Shown one piece after another: positions 18,919-28,375 of a stretch of DNA of 64,000 bases (positions are counted from its first letter, which is position 1; each line of letters begins with the position of its first letter). A program made the position numbers and the translations under genes. This DNA comes from Saprospiraceae bacterium. GTDB lineage: Bacteria; Bacteroidota; Bacteroidia; Chitinophagales; Saprospiraceae. The notes beneath the pieces are model-generated. The model was not told the DNA's origin, made no database searches, and saw nothing but the letters and a program-made list of their open reading frames with translations. Location: NCBI GenBank assembly GCA_041392805.1, contig JAWKLJ010000001.1, positions 3,968,001 through 4,032,000 on the forward strand, read 5' to 3'.

Positions 18919-19973
18919 TGCAACACCATACTACTTATGATTGGGAAATGATCAGACTTTCCTTCCTTTAAAATCGTATGATCGAGGATGTCAAAGTTAT
19001 GATCGGCCAGGATGTAATCAATCCTTAGGGCTGGAATACTCCCGTTAAAGGTGATGCCAAGTCCACTGCCGCTGGTTTGAAAAGCATCTTGGAGCGGGTG
19101 AGCCAGTTGACGATAGGTATAGGAAAAAGGTACATCATTGAAATCGCCTCCAATAATCACCGGGTGAGGGCTTCGTTTAATACCTTCGGCGATTTCTCTT
19201 GCTTGTTGTCCCCTGGTTTTTGTGGATTTTTTGTAGCGTCCTATCATCCCTTTGATTTGAAGCCAGGTTTCTTTTTCTTGTAAATTACCTTCCTGTGCTA
19301 CCTTGTTGGCCAAACCACTTAGGGCATTGGTTTGGAGGTGAACGTTATATACCCTAATTTTTTTTTCTCCTATCGTCAAATCAGCGTACTGATAGCCATT
19401 GGAATGATTCGTGAAATAATTCGTATTTTTTTTCCCCATGGGGTACTTCGAAAAAAGCGCAAGGCTTTTTCGGGATTCCCGATAAACATATTTTAGACCA
19501 CATTCCTTGGCCAAGGCTGCGGAAAGCGGATCAGCTATTCTATCCAAAATGGGAAACTCCTGAAAAAAAATGATGTCTGGCTGGGATTTTTTGATAAATG
19601 CAACGAAGTCGTTAATCTTCCAAGACCCTTTGGGTGCTTTTACAGAACTTAAGGCATGGCAATTATAAGACATTACCTGGATCTCTTCGGCCTGTTTTGG
19701 TGAGCCCCCTCCGCCATGAAAGCCAATAAAATTGCTCAGAAAGTGCCAGCCGACTAATAGGCACCCGAGAGAATATAGGAAATAAGGTTTTCGGGCCGCA
19801 ATCCAGCCAATGATAAATAATAAGTTGAAGAGTAAAAGCCAGGGATAGAATAAGCCTAGAATGGAAATTGGCCAAAAGTAGCTAGGGTCGAGAAAGGGCG
19901 ATAAATAGGCTGTCAGCGTGAGCAAAACCAGAAACGCATTGCTCCAACGCAAAGCACGTTGCATTCGTTTCAC
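18915..19973 (-). CDS. Membrane-anchored endonuclease/exonuclease/phosphatase (EEP) protein
   Basis: 352 residues. Three N-terminal TM helices (~10-95), then an EEP domain with the ordered motifs VMSYNCHA, IIFFQEF (Glu metal ligand), VHLQTN, GGDFNDVP, RIDYIL and SDHFPI (Asp-His). All catalytic residues are in place. Such TM-EEP proteins are common in Bacteroidota; the substrate (nucleic acid or phosphoester) is unknown. It sits 44 bp downstream of the rhomboid gene on the same strand. Confidence 0.88.
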   Translation of the reverse strand: MKRMQRALRWSNAFLVLLTLTAYLSPFLDPSYFWPISILGLFYPWLLLFNLLFIIGWIAARKPYFLYSLGCLLVGWHFLSNFIGFHGGGGSPKQAEEIQVMSYNCHALSSVKAPKGSWKINDFVAFIKKSQPDIIFFQEFPILDRIADPLSAALAKECGLKYVYRESRKSLALFSKYPMGKKNTNYFTNHSNGYQYADLTIGEKKIRVYNVHLQTNALSGLANKVAQEGNLQEKETWLQIKGMIGRYKKSTKTRGQQAREIAEGIKRSPHPVIIGGDFNDVPFSYTYRQLAHPLQDAFQTSGSGLGITFNGSIPALRIDYILADHNFDILDHTILKEGKSDHFPIISSMVLH

Positions 19974-20016
19974 GATTTATTTTTGGTTCCCTGGCCATAT
20001 AAATGGTCAGAGAAGG

Positions 20017-20952
20017 TTATTTTTTACTAGCATTGAAGAGGAATTCCTTTTCTTCTTCGGTCAGGTTCTCATAACCTGTCTTTTTAATTTTTTCAAGAAT
20101 AGAATCAAGTTGTTCCTGATAAGACATGTCATTGTAGTCAGAGGCGGCGTTTCCTTTCACGTTGCTAGCCATTTTCTTTCGGTTGGGGTTGCGGTAAACA
20201 ACCTTTGGTCCTTTTCTATCCAAAGGGTTTCCTCCTTTTATTCCTTTGAAAATTTGCTGGAGCCATGCAAGTAATTTATTCACTGAAATGGATAAATCGT
20301 TACCTTCTCTGAGCTGGCGAACAAACACCCAGCCAAAAAAAGCCCCTCCCAGGTGAGCAATACGCCCTCCGGTATTGATATTACTCCCCATGCCAATCAC
20401 ATCCAATAAAACCAAGGCACCAACAATATATTTAAGTTTGATATCACCCAATAAAATCAGCCGCATGATATAATCAGGGGACGTTGTACCTGCGGCAACA
20501 ACAATGGCCATCACGGCGCCTGAGGCACCTAGTGCAAAACCGGTATGTTGAAATAGCAATTTAGACGTAATGAAATAGGCGATGCCACCAACCAATCCGC
20601 CTAAAAGATAAAGTGGCAGTACCCTATGATTACCCAATAAATCACCTACAATTCGTCCAAACCAATAGAGGAAAAGCATATTCCAAAGGATATGAAACAC
20701 ATCCTGGTGAAAAAACATATGGGTAATAATGACCCAAGGGTGGGTAAGGTTGTGTTTCCAATCCGAAGAAATCATGAAAAAGCGACTGATAGTGCGGTAA
20801 ATTTCAGGTTCCACCCAAGCATTACCTATCATTAACACTACCCATAGCAATTTGACGATGACAAAAAAAGCAAGGTTAATGATAATAATACGCGTTACCA
20901 TATTACCATAGCTATATTCCCTTTTGACGTCGTCCCAGATTGATCTAAACAT
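20017..20952 (-). CDS. Rhomboid family intramembrane serine protease
   Basis: 311 residues with a six-TM rhomboid core. FHILWNMLFLYWFG supplies the oxyanion-side His/Asn (H87, N91), GASGAVMA the catalytic Ser144, and IAHLGGAFFG the catalytic His200. A cytoplasmic C-terminal tail of ~90 residues is charged and contains a Q-E-Q/K-K helix (EEQLDSILEKIKKTGYENL-like). It cleaves TM substrates. A second rhomboid gene lies upstream on the same strand. Confidence 0.93.
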   Translation of the reverse strand: MFRSIWDDVKREYSYGNMVTRIIIINLAFFVIVKLLWVVLMIGNAWVEPEIYRTISRFFMISSDWKHNLTHPWVIITHMFFHQDVFHILWNMLFLYWFGRIVGDLLGNHRVLPLYLLGGLVGGIAYFITSKLLFQHTGFALGASGAVMAIVVAAGTTSPDYIMRLILLGDIKLKYIVGALVLLDVIGMGSNINTGGRIAHLGGAFFGWVFVRQLREGNDLSISVNKLLAWLQQIFKGIKGGNPLDRKGPKVVYRNPNRKKMASNVKGNAASDYNDMSYQEQLDSILEKIKKTGYENLTEEEKEFLFNASKK

Positions 20953-21143
20953 CTTTATATATTACAATTATCACAAACACTTTAATTTAAACATAATCTA
21001 TAACAAGTAACGGTTTGGATGGATATATTGTTTCTTATTTTTTCATTCCGCCAATTGCATTCAATTCGCTTAAGTTATCCAGTTTACAAAGCGCTGTTTA
21101 GCATAGCCTGAAGACACAGAACTCCTGTTATTGAAGGCTTTTA

Positions 21144-21947
21144 TTACTGATAACCCGTTCCCGTTTTCCGCCAAAACAAAATTAAAAAGAATCCAGTTAT
21201 TGCCCCACCTAAATGTGCAAAGTGCGCAATATTGTCCCAAGCATATTGATTAACCCCTAAAAAGAGTTCAATAGCCATCAGGATGGGAATAAAATATTTG
21301 GCCTTTATAGGGATTGGCAAAAAGATCAGCATTAATTCCGCGTTAGGAAATTGCATGCCAAACGCCAATAGTAAACCATATATCGCACCTGAAGCACCAA
21401 CAATTTGGCTATTCATTTTACCTTCCAGATAGGTACTCATGAAGTTGGACGCTTCCGTGATATCTCTTGCTGAAGGATTGGTCTCAATGACCCGCCCCAG
21501 TTGGGCTACACTTTCTTGAAAATCTTTTGGGAATCGATCCAATGGCAGGTCATTGAAGAAAGCCCAATAAGTAGAGTAGTTGGGGGTGTCTTTAAAGGCC
21601 TGAATGGTATCTTGTATATGAGAGATATCTAAGTAACTGGCAAAAATATGTAAGCCTGCTGCACCAAAGGCACAGATGAAATAGTACGTCAAAAAGCGCT
21701 TGGGCCCCCAGAGATTCTCCAAGGCACTGCCAAACATCACCAGCGCAAACATATTAAAGAAAATATGGAAAATTTGGGGAAGGGGGGCATGCATAAAGAA
21801 ATGCGTGACCAACTGGAAAGGGTAAAACTCATCAGATTGCGGATAGCGCAAAGCTAGAATATCCAGGCTAGGAAATAGCTGGGCTGCTATAAAAACAAGC
21901 ACATTGATGATCAGCAAATGGCGGACAACGTCGGTAATTCTAAACAT
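21144..21947 (-). CDS. Rhomboid family intramembrane serine protease with inserted loop
   Basis: 267 residues from the ATG at 21947; a TTG three codons upstream is less likely. The core motifs are IFHIFFNMFALVMFG, GASGAIYG (Ser186) and AHFAHLGGAITG (His245). Residues ~110-178 form a polar insertion between the early and later TM helices, not seen in the neighbouring paralogue. The pair of rhomboids in tandem suggests duplication and divergence. Confidence 0.92.
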   Translation of the reverse strand: MFRITDVVRHLLIINVLVFIAAQLFPSLDILALRYPQSDEFYPFQLVTHFFMHAPLPQIFHIFFNMFALVMFGSALENLWGPKRFLTYYFICAFGAAGLHIFASYLDISHIQDTIQAFKDTPNYSTYWAFFNDLPLDRFPKDFQESVAQLGRVIETNPSARDITEASNFMSTYLEGKMNSQIVGASGAIYGLLLAFGMQFPNAELMLIFLPIPIKAKYFIPILMAIELFLGVNQYAWDNIAHFAHLGGAITGFFLILFWRKTGTGYQ

Positions 21948-22006
21948 AATATACAAGGTAAAACAAGAACGATTAACCTACAAAGGTTTTCGACAAAAAA
22001 AAGAGA

Positions 22007-23884
22007 TTACCCTTCAAAACGTTTGGTTAGATCATCTAGTTCAAATGTAATGAAACAGTTGCGGCCTGTTGGGTTAATAAAGGGTAGTTCACAGGCGAAT
22101 AATTTATCGATTAAAGATTGCATTTCTTCTATACTCAAGGGTTGGCCTCTTTTGATCGCCGTACTACGTGCCAATGACCGTGCGAGGTTTTCTTTGGTAT
22201 CCAACTTAAGTTCCAAATTGGATTTGTATTGTTCCAAAAGTATTTCGATGGCTTTCTCTTCTTTGTATTGGCCTGCCATTTCAGCGGGTATTCCATTGAT
22301 AACAAAAGTGTTATTACCAAATTCCTGGATATCGTAGCCCAATAAATTTATTTGTGGAATAATATCTCTCAGGATGGTTGCATCCGCCACAGAAAGGTCT
22401 ATCGTCTTGGGGAATAGCTGCTTTTGAGAGCTGGCCGTTTGTTTTTCTAAAACATTTAGGTAGCCTTCATAAAGAATTCGCTCATGTGCTGCTTGTTGGT
22501 CAATCAATAAAAAACCAGATTTGATGTGACTGACAATATAAGACGAATGTACCTGGTAGGGTGGTCTTTGTTGGCGAGAAAAACTTTTATGCTTGTCGTC
22601 GAGGGTATTTTCTTTCGACCACTCGCTCTTGATCGTAAAGGAAGAGCCACTATCGCTGTCGGTGGTTTTTTCAGGGGTGAATGGCTCGTCATCCTGGTAT
22701 AGACTTTGCCAGTTTTCCAGGTTGTTTTGGAGTCGTTTCTCTTCACCTGAGAAATCAACATTTCCGCTGCTTTTGCTAGCCGTTGCCTTACTTTCCTTGG
22801 TATAGGAATCGATCGTGAATTTTTGAGGTTGAATCGGATTTTGCCGATTGGGTGCAAAACTAGTCTCTTGGTCAAAATCCAGGGTTGGCATGATGCTATA
22901 CTGTCCCAGACTATGCCTTACGGCCACTTTGAGGTAATTATAGACGAGTTTTTCATCCTCAAATTTTATTTCTTGCTTGGTCGGGTGCACATTGATGTCA
23001 ATCCTGGCGGGGTCGATATCAATAAAAATGACATAAAAAGGATAACTATCTGCTGGCAAGAGGTCCTCGAAGGCTGTGATTACCGCATGATTGAGGTAGC
23101 CACTTTTGATGAAGCGTTGGTTGACAAAGAAAAATTGCTCCCCCCGTGTTTTTTTTGAAAATTCAGGTTTCCCAACAAATCCGTAGAGCTTTAAGGCATC
23201 TGTCTCTTCCGAAACAGGGACCAGGCGCTGGTTAAAAAGACTACCAAAAAGAGAAATAATTCTTTGCCTAAGATTGCCAGGTGGCAGGTGAAAAATTTCG
23301 GTATTATTGTGGTGCAGCGAAAAGAAAATATCTGGATTAGCAATGGCCAGGCGCTGGAATTCGTCCAGGATATGGCGCATTTCTACCGTATTTGATTTCA
23401 GAAAATTACGCCGGGCCGGCACATTGAAAAAAAGATTTTTGACAGCGATATTGGTGCCGGAAGTACATTGACACGCTTCTTGGGTTTTTACCTCAGAGCC
23501 CTCTATAAGCAACCTAACGCCCAACTCATCTGCCTGGCGACGCGTACGCATTTCTACCTGCGCAACAGCAGCGATAGAAGCCATCGCCTCTCCCCTAAAA
23601 CCCATCGTCCGGATAGCAAATAAATCAGAAGACAGCCTGATTTTAGAAGTTGCATGCCGTTCAAATGCCATTCTAGCGTCTGTTTCCGACATACCACAGC
23701 CATTATCAATAACTTGCAGTAGGGTTTTACCAGCATCTTTTACTATCAACTTGACACTTGTACTTCCCGCATCGATGGCATTCTCCATCAATTCCTTTAC
23801 TACTGATGCGGGCCGCTGTATGACTTCACCAGCTGCAATTTGGTTGGCGATCGCGTCGGGCAACAGCTGAATAAGATCAGCCAT
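22007..23884 (-). CDS. mutL: DNA mismatch repair protein MutL
   Basis: 625 residues. The N-terminal GHKL ATPase has IAAGEVIQRPASVVKELMEN, DNGCGM, HATSKI and TMGFRGEA. A long variable linker (~340-430) follows, then the C-terminal dimerisation domain. The metal-binding endonuclease motif appears as DQQAAHERILYE, with Gln in place of the usual His. The other endonuclease motifs (ACR, CPHGRP) are replaced by ARS and INPTGRN, so nicking activity is uncertain. It is followed upstream by a small membrane-protein gene on the same strand, 29 bp apart. Confidence 0.96.
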   Translation of the reverse strand: MADLIQLLPDAIANQIAAGEVIQRPASVVKELMENAIDAGSTSVKLIVKDAGKTLLQVIDNGCGMSETDARMAFERHATSKIRLSSDLFAIRTMGFRGEAMASIAAVAQVEMRTRRQADELGVRLLIEGSEVKTQEACQCTSGTNIAVKNLFFNVPARRNFLKSNTVEMRHILDEFQRLAIANPDIFFSLHHNNTEIFHLPPGNLRQRIISLFGSLFNQRLVPVSEETDALKLYGFVGKPEFSKKTRGEQFFFVNQRFIKSGYLNHAVITAFEDLLPADSYPFYVIFIDIDPARIDINVHPTKQEIKFEDEKLVYNYLKVAVRHSLGQYSIMPTLDFDQETSFAPNRQNPIQPQKFTIDSYTKESKATASKSSGNVDFSGEEKRLQNNLENWQSLYQDDEPFTPEKTTDSDSGSSFTIKSEWSKENTLDDKHKSFSRQQRPPYQVHSSYIVSHIKSGFLLIDQQAAHERILYEGYLNVLEKQTASSQKQLFPKTIDLSVADATILRDIIPQINLLGYDIQEFGNNTFVINGIPAEMAGQYKEEKAIEILLEQYKSNLELKLDTKENLARSLARSTAIKRGQPLSIEEMQSLIDKLFACELPFINPTGRNCFITFELDDLTKRFEG

Positions 23885-23913
23885 ATATTGAATTACTTTT
23901 TGTTTACCTGTTG

Positions 23914-24252
23914 CTAAAAATTACTTTTCTGCTTACTGTTAAGCATCTCTTCAAATTCTGGCAAATATACATTAAGTAACATATAGGCCAAGAACAAAAG
24001 TGCAATAATTACTGCAATGAGAATAAAGTTGGATCGCATGGCCTGCTTCTTACGCCCCCGGCCACTGGCCTCAAATCCGCGGCGTATTCCTCCGGATGCC
24101 AACCTAGATCGGATAGATGCTGAACTGACACCATTTTGACGATCCTTTATTTGCTGGATCTTTTTTTCCATTTCTTCTTTCTCCGGATCCCAATATCTTG
24201 GATTGTACTGGTATCGTTGACTTTTTGGTAGTTTTAAGAATCGTAAAAACAT
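23914..24252 (-). CDS. Small single-TM protein of unknown function
   Basis: 112 residues. The soluble basic N-terminal part contains QRYQYNPRYWDPEKEEMEKK, the Arg/Gly-rich middle is GGIRRGFEASGRGRKK, and one TM helix (~78-99) is followed by a short acidic tail. Predicted inside-to-outside topology from the positive-inside rule. Probably the first gene of a two-gene unit with mutL. Function not recognised; similar NPRY-W proteins occur next to mutL in related genomes as far as I recall (memory, not checked). Confidence 0.75.
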   Translation of the reverse strand: MFLRFLKLPKSQRYQYNPRYWDPEKEEMEKKIQQIKDRQNGVSSASIRSRLASGGIRRGFEASGRGRKKQAMRSNFILIAVIIALLFLAYMLLNVYLPEFEEMLNSKQKSNF

Positions 24253-24654
24253 AATTGTTGAATTAATTCGTCAATATAATATACAGTGTCATCTCTAGAA
24301 GATGCAAAAAGGATCAATAAAGACGGATCATATTAGGAGTGGCCTTCAAATTTACGAAGAAAATCCCTTTTCATCAAACAGAATCTCATTTTACGTTTTT
24401 AGTCCTCTTTATTCCTGTTCGCTTAATTGTTAATATCGGTTAAACAGCTGCTATCAATCCGTTAAATTAGCTTGTTAGCCTATTTTTTTGTGCACAAAGG
24501 ACTTAAATTGTAATTATTGCAGATTATTCCTTACAACCAAACAATGAAAACATATAAATTGTCAATAAACCCTAATTTTTACCCTTCTTTGACAATTTTT
24601 GCTTTCCCTTAACTCAAAAGCACAGAAAATGTCAGAGAACTATTTTTGCTACAT
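24253..24654. other. Gene-free region between divergent units
   Basis: About 400 bp, AT-rich, between the divergent starts of the small TM gene and the DUF5686 gene. It should hold both promoters, but no confident -33/-7 pair was found. The only distinct feature is the short repeat at 24613-24640, preceded by TTCTTTGAC at about 24592. Confidence 0.5.
24613..24640 (+). repeat. 28-bp repeat shared with the rlmD leader
   Basis: CTCAAAAGCACAGAAAATGT followed by CAGAGAAC here; 24 of 28 bases match 33131-33158. Both copies sit 14 bp before a start codon and both are preceded by TTCTTTGAC, which is also the end of repeat R1. Confidence 0.6.
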
Positions 24655-27297
24655 ATGAAAAAAAAATTGACGTTCATTTTTACCTTATCCTTCTTATCAT
24701 TTGGTTCGGCATTATTGGCACATACTATTGTAGGAACCATCAAAAATGAAGCAGGAGAACCCATCCCCTTTGCTACGATCTACGTCGAAGAAACAGGCAC
24801 GGGGGTAACGACCAACCTGGAAGGAACCTACCGGGTTGTCTTAGGGGCTGGCGATTATACCGTAGTCTATCAGCACCTTGGCTACCAAACCGAAAGACGA
24901 AAGGTAAGTCTTGGAGCTACCGAACAGGAAATTAATATTATCCTCAAAGAACAGGCTTTTGAACTCAAAACGGTAGATGTGCTTGGCAACAGTGATGAAG
25001 ACCTCGCTTATACCGTCATGCGGAAGGCCATTGCCAAAGCCAGTTATCATCGCCAACAAATTGAAAACTATACCGCTACGGTATATATGAAAGGGGCGGG
25101 GCGGCTCAAGAAAATCCCCTTCTACCTCCGTGGTGCCATGAAAAAAGAAGGGATTGACACCTCTTTTGCATTTGTCTCTGAATCGGTGAGTAAAGTAGAA
25201 TACCAACGGCCAAACACCTTCAAAGAAACGGTTATTTCCATTTACACCCAGGGTGATGATAATTCCACAAGTCCAAATTCCTATATCAATGGTAGTTTTT
25301 ATGAACCCGAAATTGCTGAAGCTATTTCACCGCTCTCCCCCAAAGCTTTTGCCTATTATCGGTTTGAACTCGAAGGCTATTTCATTGATCGAGGGTACGG
25401 GATCAACCAGATCAAGGTCATCCCTCGAAGCCGTGGAGAAAACGTATTTGAAGGAACCATTTATATTGTTGAAGATTGGTGGAGTATTCACAGCTTGTCG
25501 CTAAAGACCTATAAATTTGGGTTTGCTTTTAATGTCGATCAGGTTTATGCACCGATTGAGGACCGGGCATGGCTCCCTGTCAGTCATCGTTTTGGTGTAG
25601 ATGGCAAGATTCTTGGCATTGGGATCGCCTACGATTACCTCGCCACAGTAAGCAATTATGATATTGAGTTAAATCCTGACCTGGATGTAGACTTTAAGGT
25701 CATTGATGAAAAAATTGAAAAAGACTTGGCCAAAGAGATTGCCGCTGCCAAGAAAAAAGATGCGGAGGCGGGGACCATCCACGAAAAATTAAGTGCGGGC
25801 GAAGAGCTGACCAGAAAAGACCTCCGAAAGATGATCCGCGAATACGAAAAAGAAGAGAGAAAAGAGCAGGACGAACCAGAGGTGGTCATGGATCGGACCT
25901 ATACGGTGGATTCATTGGCCAAAAATCGGGATATTTCTTACTGGGAAGAGATCAGGCCCGTTCCACTAACCGCGTATGAAGTCAAAGGATATGAGATGAT
26001 GGATAGCCTCGAACGAAAAGAAGCAAGGGAAGAAGAAAAAGATTCCACTCAAATGATTCGCCGTAAAGGCAATTCAAAAAGGAGTGCCTTCCAATTCGAA
26101 GACATCCTATTGGGCAATTCCTATAAATTGAGTAAAAAAAGTTCGATCAACTACGAAACGCCACTACTTGGTATTCGATTTAATCCGGTCGAAGGGTATA
26201 GTGTAAAGACCGACCTCTCTTTTAATACCCGAAACGAAAAAACGCGAAACAAAATAACCTTTACGCCGAGATATTCTTTTGCCAGAGATAAACTGACGGC
26301 CAAGGGGCGTTATGACCTCACCTATGGCCCACGCTTGACCCGCAGTAACTTTGCCGCCGAAGGCGGGCGGTATATCTCCCAATACAATCCCGATAAACCC
26401 GTCAGTGAATTCATTAATACTTTTTCCACTTTGCTATTCGAGCAAAACTTCTTGAAATTGTATGAAAAGGAATATGCCAGCCTTGGGCTTAATCACAAAT
26501 TCAAAGGAGACATCAACCTGCGTGCCAGCCTGGCCTGGGAAAACCGGCATTTGCTTTTCAACAATACCAATCAAACCTGGTTTAACCAAGATGATCGCGT
26601 TTATGAAAACAATCTGCCCGCTAACTTGGAAGTTGACTATCCTTTTCCTTCTTCAGAAAAAGCCTTCCATTTTACGGTAGGAATTAGTGCACGCCCCTGG
26701 CAGAAATACCGGATTTATAATGGCAGGAAAGAACGCATCGATGATAGTTCTCCTTTGCTTTCCTTGCAATATCGGGGAGGAATTCCTGGTGTTTTGGACA
26801 GTGAGGTCGATTTTGGTGTCATAGAAGGAAGTTTTGAGCATAACTTCCGAATCGGAGCCAGAGGGCATTTGGATATGAAGGTCAATGCCGGAGTGTTTGT
26901 GAATAATAAGCAGGTTGGATTTGCGGACTATAAACACTTCCAAGGTAATCGAACGGTTTTGGCAACGATCAATCCAGCCGGTAGTTTCCGCTTATTGGAT
27001 TATTATAAACATAGTACTAAAGAGGAATTCGTTGCGACCCAAGTTCATTATCAATTCCGAAAATTCCTGGTCACACAAATACCCGAGGTTTGGATATTGG
27101 GCGTCAAGGAGAATGTTTTTGTCAACCATCTGTACACCCCTACCTCAGAGAACTATTTTGAGATAGGGTATTCCATTGATAATATCCTTCGCATTTTCCG
27201 TATTGAGGCGGCCACTGCTTTCCAGAATGGCAAATATTACGATTTTGGCATACGGATTGGTATCGCCTCAAATATTGGTAATATAAGGTTTGATTAA
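24655..27297 (+). CDS. DUF5686 / CarboxypepD_reg-like outer-membrane protein
   Basis: 880 residues from the ATG at 24655; an earlier TTG start is less likely. Signal peptide (to ~22), a carboxypeptidase-regulatory-like beta domain (~23-105: GTIKNEAGEPIPFATIYVEE), a DUF5686-type middle region rich in charged coiled segments (~345-470), and a C-terminal beta-barrel-like half with alternating aromatic strands. The family resembles porin-like TonB-linked proteins without a plug. It probably sits in the outer membrane. It overlaps the convergent MoxR gene by 4 nt. Confidence 0.85.
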   Translation: MKKKLTFIFTLSFLSFGSALLAHTIVGTIKNEAGEPIPFATIYVEETGTGVTTNLEGTYRVVLGAGDYTVVYQHLGYQTERRKVSLGATEQEINIILKEQAFELKTVDVLGNSDEDLAYTVMRKAIAKASYHRQQIENYTATVYMKGAGRLKKIPFYLRGAMKKEGIDTSFAFVSESVSKVEYQRPNTFKETVISIYTQGDDNSTSPNSYINGSFYEPEIAEAISPLSPKAFAYYRFELEGYFIDRGYGINQIKVIPRSRGENVFEGTIYIVEDWWSIHSLSLKTYKFGFAFNVDQVYAPIEDRAWLPVSHRFGVDGKILGIGIAYDYLATVSNYDIELNPDLDVDFKVIDEKIEKDLAKEIAAAKKKDAEAGTIHEKLSAGEELTRKDLRKMIREYEKEERKEQDEPEVVMDRTYTVDSLAKNRDISYWEEIRPVPLTAYEVKGYEMMDSLERKEAREEEKDSTQMIRRKGNSKRSAFQFEDILLGNSYKLSKKSSINYETPLLGIRFNPVEGYSVKTDLSFNTRNEKTRNKITFTPRYSFARDKLTAKGRYDLTYGPRLTRSNFAAEGGRYISQYNPDKPVSEFINTFSTLLFEQNFLKLYEKEYASLGLNHKFKGDINLRASLAWENRHLLFNNTNQTWFNQDDRVYENNLPANLEVDYPFPSSEKAFHFTVGISARPWQKYRIYNGRKERIDDSSPLLSLQYRGGIPGVLDSEVDFGVIEGSFEHNFRIGARGHLDMKVNAGVFVNNKQVGFADYKHFQGNRTVLATINPAGSFRLLDYYKHSTKEEFVATQVHYQFRKFLVTQIPEVWILGVKENVFVNHLYTPTSENYFEIGYSIDNILRIFRIEAATAFQNGKYYDFGIRIGIASNIGNIRFD

Positions 27298-28361
27298 CGT
27301 GGAACCTCTAATTTTTGAATAATATCCTTGATGACATCTTTGGTATTGAACCCTTCCATTTCGCGTTCTGGTGTTAATATGATCCGGTGATTCAGAACGG
27401 GATAGGCGACATACTGGATGTCATCAGGGGTTACGAAGTCTCGACCGGCCATGGCGGCTATAGCCTTGGCCATCTTGAGGATAGCCAGGGACGCCCTGGG
27501 AGATGCCCCCAGGAAAAGATCGCCATTATTCCTTGTGCTGTGGGTTATTTGCGCGATGTAGTTTAGCAAATCATCTTTTATATGAACCTGTTCAACTAGC
27601 TGCTGACATTTTTTCAATTCCTCCACCGAAAAGACACTTTCGACTTTAGCATGATCTATTTTAAATTCACTCCGAAATCGATTCAGAATAGCCATTTCTT
27701 CTTCCAAACTGGGGTATTCCAGGTTTATTTTAATTAAAAACCGGTCGAGCTGTGCCTCAGGTAATTTATAGGTTCCTTCCTGTTCAATTGGATTCTGGGT
27801 GGCCATAACGAAAAAGGGAAACCCCATGGCATAGGTCTTTCCATCTACAGTTACCTGGTGTTCTTCCATTACCTCAAATAGCGCCGCCTGGGTTTTGGCG
27901 GGTGCTCGATTGATCTCATCAATTAAAATGAAGTTTGCAAAGACCGGCCCAGGGTTAAAGGAAAAATCGGAGGTTTGCATATTAAAAATGGTGGTACCGA
28001 TCACATCACTGGGCATGAGGTCAGGTGTAAATTGAATCCTGGAGAAGTCCACCTTAATGGTTTGGCTCATCAGTTTAGCGGTCAGGGTTTTGGCAATACC
28101 AGGTACCCCTTCCACCATGACATGTCCCCCCGCAAATAAAGCGCCTAAGAGTAAATCCATAAAAGCAGTCTGACCGATAATGACCTTTCGTAGTTCGTGC
28201 TTAATCCGGTCTGTAGCCGACTTAAGTGGCATAAGGTCCAAGCGATTCCGGGCCCAAGGGGAAGCGGGCATTTGCTCCGGTCCGGTCGCAAGCGAGTCAG
28301 GTTCTTCGGAGGGAGCGTTGAGGCTAAGGTCTTGGTTTTCGTTGACTTCGTCAATATGCAT
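27294..28361 (-). CDS. MoxR-type AAA+ ATPase
   Basis: 355 residues. Walker A GVPGIAKTLT, Walker B FILIDEINRAPAKTQAALFE, sensor 1 ATQNPIEQEG, and the C-terminal lid with LGASPRASLA. It acts as a metal-dependent chaperone that activates partner complexes, in families that often pair with vWA/DUF58 proteins. Downstream of the DUF4350, DUF4129 and SpoIIM genes in one minus-strand operon. The DUF58 gene that usually follows moxR is not present: the next gene is convergent. Confidence 0.93.
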   Translation of the reverse strand: MHIDEVNENQDLSLNAPSEEPDSLATGPEQMPASPWARNRLDLMPLKSATDRIKHELRKVIIGQTAFMDLLLGALFAGGHVMVEGVPGIAKTLTAKLMSQTIKVDFSRIQFTPDLMPSDVIGTTIFNMQTSDFSFNPGPVFANFILIDEINRAPAKTQAALFEVMEEHQVTVDGKTYAMGFPFFVMATQNPIEQEGTYKLPEAQLDRFLIKINLEYPSLEEEMAILNRFRSEFKIDHAKVESVFSVEELKKCQQLVEQVHIKDDLLNYIAQITHSTRNNGDLFLGASPRASLAILKMAKAIAAMAGRDFVTPDDIQYVAYPVLNHRIILTPEREMEGFNTKDVIKDIIQKLEVPR

Positions 28362-28375
28362 GAGCTAAAGCGTTT

